From: Arion vulgaris
Taxonomy: Eukaryota > Mollusca > Gastropoda > Stylommatophora > Arionidae
Direction of reading: 5' to 3'
DNA: 64,000 nucleotides
Assembly: GCA_020796225.1 (NCBI GenBank)
Contig: CM036775.1
Location: forward strand, 14,770,375 to 14,834,374
The notes under the pieces are model-generated. The model saw nothing but the letters and a program-made list of their open reading frames with translations, did not search any database and was not told the origin of the DNA. Shown here in pieces: positions 24,001 to 36,000 of this stretch. A program made the position numbers and the translations under genes. Every line of letters begins with the position of its first letter. Position 1 is the stretch's first letter.

Positions 24001-27000
24001 TTTGCTCCAACAGAGAACTACCTACAATATGTGTCTGCTCCAACAGAGAACTACTTACAATATGTTTTCTTGCCTCAACAGAGAACTACTTACAATATGT
24101 GTCTTGCCTCCAACAGAGAACTACTTACAACATGTGTCTTGCCTCCAACAGAGAACTACTTACAATATGTATTTTGCCTCCAACAGAGAACTACTTACAA
24201 CATGTGTCTTGCCTCCAACAGAGAACTACTTACAATATGTGTCTTGCCTCCAACAGAGAACTACTTACAAATGTGTCTGCCTCCAACAGAGAATTACTTA
24301 CAATATGTGTTTTGCCAAACAGAGAACTACTTACAACATGTGTCTTGCCTCCAACAGAGAATTTCTTCTTGGAAATCAGTTTGCAAGCATATTTATCACA
24401 AGAGCCTTTTGCAAAAGCTAATCTGACTTCTCCACAGGCACCTCTAGTGATACAAAACAAACAACATAACAATGAGTGAGGATTAACTCCTAGTGGTCCA
24501 ACCTGCTGCCTTGCAGAACGGCTGGGGACAGCCCAAGGCTGATGGAGAGCGAACTCAGTAAATGCTAGTTAAAACCGGACACATAGCGAAGGATAAACAC
24601 CAGAGCTCCAAATGGAGCTAAAGATGATGAAGCACACCCATGCTAAAGCTGCATGAATCAGATTTCCATGATAGACAACAAATTTGAATCAGATTTGGAA
24701 ATCTGGTAATCAGTCTAAGCGGTGAATCAGCGGAGAGAACTCCTAGTGGTCAAGTGCCATGTGGCAATTGTGTTACGTCAAAAGACCACACTATATAGGG
24801 TGATTGTGTTTACGTCAATAGACCAACAGTCACATAGAGTGGCGATAGGGTAGTCCTAGGGTTAAATAGTAGTTTTTAAAAACACTATCGCTACCGCCTG
24901 TAAGACCGTTTTAGGGGTGTAGGACAGGGGGATGAGAGCCTGACAAATTAATGGCATGGCTAGTACAGTTGGCTCGAGCTGCTGAGGTTAAAATTTTTCT
25001 TTATGCATCCGACAGAAAAAATCCTTGGCCTTACCGTGGATTAAAAATGAGTCTCCGCATTCTCTAATCCATTCTGTCAGACAATATTCCTCAATAAATA
25101 GTATTAGTAAATTTATATTCTTATATTTGCATTCGGGGGTCTTCCAGCCTGACTCTTTCCAGATATTATTTCTCTATAAAATCCATGGGAAATCATCTTT
25201 CATGCAATATAATATTACAAAGCAATCAAAAGAACATCAAGCTATGAAACTACAAGAAAGATAACATCAAATTGAGATGAAAAAGATGAACTGTAACTCT
25301 TTCCACGCAAAGTTATTTCCTCAATTTTTAAACAATTAATTAACAACAGGTACACAAAAATATCATAACTACTCGGCAATAAATAAACATACATATATCT
25401 GATTATATACTAAATTGAAGAAAACAGGACAACTTATTAGAATAACAAGATTAAAAAGTAGTATTGGTGGCGTCTGTGACCTAGGGGATAGTGACTCGGT
25501 CTATTAGCCCCGACGTTCTGAGCTCGAATCACGCTGCGGACAGTTTGGTTGCAAATTGTTTCAGTTGATTTTAACAAAAGGACGATGACACCACCCGTTC
25601 AGAAAGCAATGGCAAACTACTGAACGTATAAGTGGTGCCTAGAAAATCAACGACTCGTTTACTGTGGTTGATGGCTACGTCCTTTAGGATATGCCACGAT
25701 TTTCATTTCAGAAGTAAAATAGTAGAAGTAAAACTAGAAAGACTTCTAATAAGGGAAACAACTCTAATGGTGCAGTGTACAGTGTTCAACGGACTTGCAC
25801 GTGGCGCAGTGTGGGAGAAAAGCGTGGAAAGAGTTAAGAAACAACAATGGAATCGCTGATAACAAAGCTGATTACAAACACTCTGTGCTAGTGACCATGT
25901 GATGTAGACATTTTCAGAGTTCAAGACCAGATTGGCTAAAGATTCTTGGCGTGGACACATTATGTGGTTGGACTACTGAAGAACTTGCTCCTTCACTTAG
26001 GGATATAAATTACATGTACCTCAGAAGTCAACATAAAGCTTGCCTGAATGGTGAGGGACACTGGTGATAAGGAAAGCAAGCGTTCACACCAAAAATAGTC
26101 AAAGATGCTATATTAGACACCATGACTACACGTTCTTCTCCTTCGAATGCTCCATATCGACCACTTGTTAAACCACTCTTTGTGATTTGTATGTGATCTG
26201 AGCCTAAGAGCGTTTACACATTGTGCCAGTTATGTGCCTACAAGTAGGCCAGCACATCCAATTTCTGTGATGCTTTTTATTTACTAGGGTAGCTTCCTGG
26301 GTCTCTACCTCAGTCGCCTCTTACAACAAACCTTATAGGTCGCAGTGTTACTATTCTTTGCTCTCCTTGGGAGTCCTGACAACACATGGTGCTTGTTTGT
26401 TTGTTAAGTAGGGGAATAAGCCTCTATATGGCAGAGGCACGCCTCCTTCAACCTAAGACAGGTGTCTTTTTTGGCTATTTAAAGGCGCAATGACCGTTTT
26501 TCTTGGTGTGGCCATGTAGCCTGTGACTTGTCCTGGTGCGGACAGTGTGCTGAATATTGTGTTTTTCTGATGGCTGGTAATGACAATGCACGAGTTTATA
26601 CAGGGTGTTCGAGATAAAAGCAGCCTGTGAATGGAGCTAATCTGGCATATTTGTATGAAAATGAGAAGGTTCAGTTATGACGTAGTATAGGTCAAGGTTG
26701 TGTGACGGTGTGTAATTGTAGTGCAGGAAGGAGCGATGAACAAATGTAACGTAGGACGAGCTAATCAGAACCGGTTTAAATAATAAATAGACACAACGCA
26801 ATAGGTTAACTGACAACTTTCGATTTGTCAATGGGGCTGCATTTATCTTGAACACCCTGTAGCTGGCAAATGTAGAAAATAAACAGAAATAATAAAACAT
26901 CCAGCTTACCTTCCTAAAACTCTTGTCAATGTATATTTCTCTGTCAGTTCTTGAGGTAGGCTACCATTCTCATGTGCATTCAGATCCATAAACACATACG

Positions 27001-30000
27001 CTAAACAGCAGAGATAGAAAGAAAACAGTGTAATTATGAAAGAAACATAACATCAGCAGAGATAGAAAGAAAACAGTGTAATTATGAAAGAAATATAACA
27101 TCAGTTATCAGTGTTATATACTTATAACAGTCATTTTAGGACCATTGGGATATTTCTGTTGTAGTCTGTATGTAGTTGGAGAGCCGCTGTAGCGCAGTTG
27201 TTAGTGAACTCACTTGGCAAGGCTGGTGGTCTGGGTTCAGCTCCGCAATGTGCGTGGAATTTTTCCCGACCATGACGGCTCTCAGGTCGACCCAGCCTCA
27301 AATGGGCACCAGACATGCTCTGGGAAGTAAAGGCGGCTGGCGTGATGCTGACCACATCACCCATTGTGTGCCGACGGTCAATGAAAATACAGGCCTAACA
27401 CTATTGACCTATATACCACGAGGTATGAAAGGGTTCCTTTACTTTTTACTTTTACTATATGTAGTTTGTTGTGAAATTCATCGTTCTTGTTGTATTGTTT
27501 GCTTGATAAAGGCCTTTTGGTCGAAACATTGTTGTGTATTGTTATTTGTAAAACTACAGTACTTTGTTATTGCGTGTTTCGCCATTGCTACATAGTTTTA
27601 CTGCAGTCTTCCTTATATCGATAATGTTATCAGTTATATATCAGGACTATCATCATAGAACTCCGGACACGTATATAGGTGCTCTGATCTCCGTCTCAAG
27701 AAATCCACCAGCGTCCATCGGCCCAACATGCCAGTTCCATGTTGATTAATCAATCTCTTTGCATATTTGGTATGTCATTCTTTTCGGGCTGCCCCAATAT
27801 CGACACTCATCTCTCTCAATCTGGTCAGCGAGTGGGATTCACAACCCTGAAACTCCTCTGTTCAGAAAGCCTCTCTAATGTCAGATAGAAATGTAACGTA
27901 CAGTCACAAAAGAAAGAAAACAGTGCAATAAAGAAAAAAATGTAACATGGCAACAATAGAGAGAGAGAGAGAAAGAGCGAGAGAGAGAAAAGTGCATTAA
28001 TGAAAGAAACACAACATTCAGCTGTCATGTACAACTTTAAAAAAAATTTGTCGATAGTTACCTTTATTTTTTTTCACTGCCAAAGAGATTTCATCATTGT
28101 TGTTGAGTACATGTTTTTTGCCTTTACCTGAGAGTGACAAATTATACATCACATTAATAGCTGCCCATCGCAAGGGATGATGACATTTCAAATTATACAT
28201 TGCATAATCATATCTTCTTCTTCTTTGCATTCGTTCTTTACGACCAATTTTAATAACTTTGTGATATGTTTGATCTTTGCCAAGAACGTGTATACGTTGC
28301 ACATTGGTTTGGTAGGCCCCTAAACGCATAGACTTGTACAAGTTTAGGATACGTTGCATCCGATTTCACCAAAACCTCCTTAGTCGCCTCTTACGACATG
28401 TGTGGCAGGTAACAGTGGTTCTATTCTTTACACCCCAAATTTGGGCCCCGGTAACCACTCGGGCGACATAATCACATACCAATATAAGAGAAGACTGCAG
28501 TAAAACTATGTAGCAATGGTGAAACACGTAAAAAAAAGTAAAGTAGTTTTAGAAAGTACAAAAACAATAAGACAGTGACGTCACGACCAAAAGGCTTTTA
28601 TTAAGCAAAGGGTAACCTGCAGGCAAGATGGTATTTCTTACAGACTCACTGTCAGCTCAGCTGTACAAGCCCTGGAGGCTAAGTCTGCTGACGGCACAGT
28701 ACAAAACCTAAAAAGAGAACTTGCTCAGCTTTCTGAAAAGGCAGAAATTCACATGCAGTGGATTCCATCTCCCTGTGACATTGCAGGCAATGAGAGTGCT
28801 AACGTCTTAGCTAAGGAGAGCAGTTCCAAAGAGCAAATTTACCAATCCCTGTCTTTTCAGGAGGTCAAAACCCTCATACAGAGAAAATCTGCAGTAGACT
28901 GGAAGACAAACACTGGATATGATTATGGAAAAGACTTCCTCAAAGACCTAAGTAGAACAGACCAGGTCATTATATTTCGACTACGCACCGGACACTGATG
29001 ACTCAACAAACACTTATATAGACTAGGAATAAGTCAAACAGCTCTCTGTTAGTGTCAGCGGCAGAACAGACACCAGAGCATATCCTGCATGACTGTCCTC
29101 TCCTGTGTGAGCTGAGAAGTAACATGTGACCACACCCAGGCGACCTAAAAACTAAGCTTTGGGGAAACCTGACAGACCTGAGGCTGACTGTCCAGTTGTG
29201 GTTCACAGTAAATTAAGCGCATGACCAGAGATCACTGAAGAAGCAACAGGTACACCAGTATCGAAGAAATTCATAACTCTTCTACGGCAAACATAACATA
29301 TACCCTAACCTGTATGTCTGCCGTAGAATAATTCTGAATTTCTTTGCTTCTGGTGTACCCTTTGCTTGATAAAGGCCTTTTGGTCGAAACGTAGGTGTAA
29401 ATTGTTGGTGTACTTTGTAAAACTACAGTACTTTGTTTTTACGTGTTTCACCAGGCAGACATACACAGAAACACATATTAATGTGATCAATGAAGTAAAT
29501 ACTGAATCCAGACAGCAAACCAACCCAATGTCGAACAATTAACCTATTATCAACCAATCCACCATTCAATTCTGCCTACCAGTTCCTCCATCCACAAGTC
29601 TACCAATACCATCACCAGCCCACCACAAGTCTACCATTACCATCACCAGCCCACCACAAGTCTACCAATACCATCACCAGCCCACCACAAGTCTACCATT
29701 ACCATCACCAGCCCACCACAAGTCTACCAATACCATCACCAACCCACCACAAGTCTACCATTACCATCACCAGCTAACCACAAGTCTACCAATACCATCA
29801 CCAGCCCACCACAAGTCTACCAATACCATCACCAGCCCACCACAAGTCTACCAATACCATCACCAACCCACCACAAGTCTACCAATACCATCACCAGCTA
29901 ACCACAAGTTTACCAATATCATCACCAGCCCACCACAAGTCTACCAATACCATCACCAGCTAACCACAAGTCTACCAATACCCTCACCAGCTAACCACAA

Positions 30001-33000
30001 GTCTACCAATACCATCACCAGCCCACCACAAGTCTACCAATACCATCACCAGCCCACCACAAGTCTACCAATACCATCACCAGCTAACCACAAGTCTACC
30101 AATACCATCACCAGCCCACCACAAGTCTACCAATACCATCGCCAACCCACCACAAGTCTACCAATACCATCACCAGCTAACCACAAGTTTACCAATATCA
30201 TCACCAGCCCATCACCAGCCTACCAATACCATCACCAACCCACCACAAGTCTACCAATACCATCACCAGCTAACCACAAGTTTACCAATATCATCACCAG
30301 CCCATCACCAGCCTCAATACTCCATCACCAACCCACCACAAGAGAACCAACGCCACTAGAACAAGTCATCGAACAAGTAGTCCAATAACCAATAAACAAG
30401 TCTTCTTCTTTGAATGCTCCATATTGACCACTTGTTGACTACTCTTTGTGATTTGTATGTGATCTGAGCCTAAGAGTGATTGTACATTGTACCAGTTATG
30501 TGCCTACAAGTAGACCAGCACATCCAATTTCTACGACACTTTTATTTACTAGGTAGCTTCCTAGGTTCTACATCAGTTGCCTCTACGACATGCTTTAGGT
30601 CACAGTGGTACTATTCTTGTTTCCTATGGCCTCACACACACAGGCGTTAACAAGTCTAAAGTTGTTCATGTGACTATCAACTTTATCATAATAAATTGCT
30701 AAAGAAACGAAATACGCTGGGACAGGTTTCCATATATGAAAGACCTCCTTTCGCCGCTGAAATATTGTCTATACATTCAAGGTTGTCTCTTGTATCCTTC
30801 CTTTCTTTCATTCGCTTGAAATATTGTCTATACATTCAAGGTTGTCTCTTGTATCCTTCCTTTCTTTCATTCACTTGAAATATTGTCTATACATTCAAAG
30901 TTGTCTCTTGTATCCTTCCTTTTTTTTTTGTTTTGTTTGAAATATTGTCTATATTCAAGGTTGTCCTTGTATCCTTCCTTTCTTTCGTCGCTTGAAATAT
31001 TGTCTATACATTCAAAGTTGTCTCTTGTATCCTTCCTTTTTTTTTTGTTTGAAATATTGTCTATATATTCAATGTTGTCTCTTGTATCCTTTCTTTCATT
31101 CGCTTGAAATATTGTCTATACATTCAAGGTTGTCTCTTGTATCCTTCCTTTTTTTTTTGTTTTGTTTGAAATATTGTCTATATATTCAATGTTGTCTCTT
31201 GTATCCTTTCTTTCATTCACTTGAAATATTGTCTATACATTCAAGGTTGTCTCTTGTATCCTTCCTTTCTTTCATTCACTTGAAATATTGTTTATATATT
31301 CAATGTTGTCTCTTGTATCCTTCCTTTCTTTCGCTCACTTGAAATATTGTCTATATATTTAATGTTATCTCTTGTATCCTTCCTTTCTTTCGTTCGCTTG
31401 AAATATTGTCTATACATTCAAGGTTGTCTCTTGTATCCTTCCTTTCTTTCTTTCACTTGAAATATTGTCTATACATTCAAGGTTGTCTCTTGTATTCTTC
31501 CTTTCTTTCGTTCACTTGAAATATTGTCTATACATTCAAGGTTGTCTCTTGTATCCTTCCTTTCTTTCGTTCACTTGAAATATTGTCTATACATACAAGG
31601 TTGTCTCTTGTATCCTTCCTTTCTTTCGTTCACTTGAAATATTGTCTATACATTCAAGGTTGTCTCTTGTATCCTTCCTTTCTTTCTTTCACTTGAAATA
31701 TTGTCTATACATTCAAGGTTGTCTCTTGTATCCTTCCTTTCTTTCGTTCACTTGAAATATTGTCTATACATTCAAGGTTGTCTCTTGTATCCTTCCTTTC
31801 TTTCTTTCACTTGAAATATTGTCTATATATTTAATGTTATCTCTTGTATCCTTCCTTTCTTTCGTTCGCTTGAAATATTGTCTATACATTCAAGGTTGTC
31901 TCTTGTATCCTTCCTTTCTTTCGTTCACTTGAAATATTGTCTATACATTCAAGGTTGTCTCTTGTATCCTTCCTTTCTTTCGCTCGCTTGAAATATTGTC
32001 TATACATTCAAGGTTGTCTCTTGTATCCTTCCTTTCTTTCGTTCACTTGAAATATTGTCTATACATTCAAGGTTGTCTCTTGTATCCTTCCTTTCTTTCG
32101 TTCACTTGAAATATTGTCTATACATTCAAGGTTGTCTCTTGTATCCTTCCTTTCTTTCATTCGCTTGAAATATTGTCTATACATTCAAAGTTGTCTCTTG
32201 TATCCTTCCTTTTTTTGTTGTTTTGTTTGAAATATTGTCTATATATTCAATGTTGTCTCTTGTATCCTTTCTTTCGTTCGCTTGAAATATTGTCTATATA
32301 TTCAAGGTTGTCTCTTGTATCCTTCCTTTCTTTCGTTCGCTTGAAATATTGTCTATACATTCAAAGTTGTCTCTTGTATCCTTCCTTTTTTTTGTTTTTT
32401 TAAATATTGTCTATATATTCAATGTTGTCTCTTGTATCCTTTCTTTCGTTCGCTTGAAATATTGTCTATACATTCAAGGCTGTCTCTTGTATAAACTTCA
32501 CTGTCTTTTGTAGCTCAAATAGAGATAGAGATCCTTGCAGTTTTATGTCTATATAAAAGACAACTATAGTAGTCTCCTATGCACTGACTGGAGAAGGTAA
32601 AATACAATAATAATAAAGAATACTCACCAACTTTTTCTCCATTGATGAAAGTTCCATTGCTACTTAAATCTTCCAAAAATATATGTGTCCCAGTGTTTGT
32701 ATTCTTCTGTTAGAGCAAAGGAATATACCACAATTTACTACACAGATATTAGAATGAGAATAGTTTGATGAATAGGACTATCATCATTTCAATTAGATGA
32801 ATAAACATGTGTGCTCTGATCTCTTTCTTACAAAGGAAGATCTCAGTGGCAATGCACAAACTTCATAGCATCTACGAGGATCCACAATATAATTTAGAAA
32901 GTGATAAAAATATTTTTTATAAATTGTATTTTTTTGCTAATAGATTTTGACTCGGCAGCTGGCTTTCCAGCCTGCTATTCTCGATTTTGAACTGTCAAGG

Positions 33001-36000
33001 GTTTTTTTACGTGCTCAAATTGAACACCGATAGGACTCGGAACTCAATCTCACCTACACAGATCAGGAATCTCTTAAAAAAATATCCCGATGGCTGCACG
33101 AGGGAACAAACTGAGTACCTTTGAGACGAGGGGCAAGCACCTAGCCTCTACGCCACTGGAATAGAATATGAATAAACAAAAGTACATTCAATGACATGAG
33201 CAAGTTACTAACATCTAAACAGATCAGAAATAAGCTAAAGATGAGGAATTATCAAGTGCTGTATTTACTCCGAGAGCTGCGATGGCATAGTGGTTATTGT
33301 ACTCGATCCTTAACTCTTAGTGGACAAGGGAAAAAGCCATGTTTTTTACAAACCACTTGTTTTTAGAATAAAAACGCCCTTTCGTCTGGCTCCTTGTAAA
33401 AAGGTGTCCAACCCAAAGTCACATGGTGTGGCATTTCGTCCACAATGAGTTAATCGTGTTGTACAAGTTCAATTCCACAGTGGGAGTGAAATATTTTTTC
33501 AGACTGTAGCAGCCCTCACTCATGTCAACCCATCCTCGATTGAGCACCAGAAAAGCGCTGGGAGTAAGGAAGATGGCATGATGCTAACTACATAACCCAT
33601 CATGTGCTGATTATCAAAGAAAAATATTGACCTAACACTGTATTTCTCAATATACATCAATGCATGAAAATGGACTCCATTACTTTTATTCTTTCCCTAT
33701 TTTTGAGCTGATATTCTCACTCTCTCTGTAAAGTTTGCTTCAGAGTACATTTCTCTTTCATACGCTCTATATGAACCACTTGTTAACCACTCTTTGTGAT
33801 TTGTATGTGATCTGAGCCTAAGAGGATTGTACGCTGTGCCAGTTATGGTCTACAAGTGAGGCCAGCACATCCGATTTCTGCACCGCTTTTTATTTACTAG
33901 GTAGCTTCCTAGGCCTCAACCTCAATCGCTCTTATGATATGCCTTGTAGGTTGCAGTGTTACTATTCTTTGCTCCTTGGCCCCAGCGGATAACACATGGG
34001 TGTATCATCACTAAAGCAATAGTATCTTTAATCATCTCATTTAAGCAATAATATCTTATACAGATCACCCATGTCAGAAGAGCATTAGATATGGGCTGAA
34101 CTTCTTACCCTTATCAACTTGAAATGGACTTTGCTGTATGCCTGAAAGCACTGGTGTATTTTAGCAGCTTGGCTACAGAAGGGAACATCACACTCCTCAC
34201 CGCGACCAAATGTGTACTCATCAGAGATTAAATCTGTACACACATTACAACAATGTAAATATAATATAATATCTACTGCTGACATAAGAGTAATGTGACA
34301 GAAATAAGAGTAATGTGACAGTAGACTTAAGAGTCTTCTTCTTCTTCGCTGATATGTTCAATGTCTACACAATGAGCCTGGTTCTCTGAATGTATGTTGT
34401 GTTTGTTAGTGTATCAATGCTTCCAAACAGCTTTGTGTAGATGTCTATCTCTGTTGGCCAGTGTTCTTTCCACAATAGATTCATCAAGCGACAATTTTGC
34501 AGAATGTGTTTGGCTGTCTGTCCACATGCAGGTGACAGAACTAGTTTTAGTCTGTGTAGATGTCTGTTGTGTCCAGTTCTGAGTCAAAACAATATCACCT
34601 GCTTTGTTCTATCTAGATAGTGGTAATTGTCACATACGAGTAATCTCTCTCTCTATATCCTGTGAGATCACTGGCGTTTAGGGCAGCAACAAATACACAC
34701 TATTCTTCTCTATTCTTGGCTGTCCTCTATATTGTGTTCCAAGTATTAAGTACACTAATCTGTACTATCAAGTTAGATAATAGAGATGGAAGAAGGTTGT
34801 TGAAGACCTATGCTCCATTGGGAGTTAAAAGATGAAGAATAAGATAATAGTTAATAATAATAAACTTTGGCTATTCATTTCTAACCTTTGACATCTACAA
34901 GTCTTCCATATCACCCCAAAACCTATTTCAAGCTCTCTGTGTTTTAGTCTTTCTCTGTTTATCATTCCTGCGGTTCTACAACAAGGCCCTCCTAGACACT
35001 TGCTATACTAATCGCTGTTCTGGTCTTCTTAATCAAATGTACTTCTATTCTTCTTCTTCTTCTTCAGCGATCTCTGGTCATGCGCTTAATTTACTTGGAC
35101 CACAACTGGGCAGACAGCTTCAGGTCTGTCAGGTTTCCCAAAGCTTAGTTTTCAGGTCGACTGGGTGTGGCCACATGTTGCTTCTCAGCTCACACAGAAG
35201 AGGACAGTCTTGCAGGATATGCTCTGGTGTCTGTTCTGCCTGCTGACACTGGCAGAGAGCTGTTTGACTTATTCCTAGTCTGTATAAGTGTTTGTTGAGT
35301 CTGCAGTGTCCGGTGCGTAGTCGAAATATAATGACCTGGTCTGTTCTGCTTAGGTCTTTGAGGGAGTCTTTCCATAATCATATCCAGTGTTTGTCTTCCA
35401 GTCTACTGCAGATTTTCTCTGTATGAGGGTTTTGACCTCTTGAAAAGACAAGGGTTGGTAAATTTGCTCTTTGGCACTGCCCTCCTTAGCTAAGACATCA
35501 GCACTCTCATTGCCTGCAATGCCACAGTGAGATGGAATCCACTGCAAGTGAATTTCTGCCTTTTCTGAAAGCTGAGCAAGTTCTCTTTGTAGTTTTTGTA
35601 CTGTGCTGTCAGTGGATTTAGCCTCCAGGGTTTGTATAGCTGACAATGAGTCTGTAAGAAATACCATCTTGCTTGCAGCTGCTTGCAGCTTATTCATGTG
35701 CTGTGCTGCCATCAGAAGGGCTATGAGTTCTGCTTTGTAGTTGGAACATATTCTTCCAGTAGGAGCGCTAGAGACACAGTAGTAGCATCTGGGTGCCTAA
35801 TGTACACTCCTGCTCCACCATTCATGGTTGCCTCCATTGCCGATCCATCTGTTAAATTCTTATCCAGCTGTCTTCTGGAAACATGTAATGGAGATGTTCC
35901 ATTGTAATTGCTTTTTCACTAGATTAGGCGTACTTCTATTCAATGTATGAATATTCTTCTTCTTCGTTCTCACTAGATTGGGATTTCGGATTCTTTAATA

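Noticed and set aside
23996..24479. Open frames of 126-142 codons on the plus strand
   Set aside because: Products of the 35-bp repeat antisense to CHEK2 exon 6.
29590..30340. Regular direct repeats resembling a CRISPR array
   Set aside because: Units are contiguous with no unique spacers, in a eukaryotic intron; a minisatellite.
30696..32403. Several S/L/F-rich open frames
   Set aside because: Translations of the 59-bp minisatellite.
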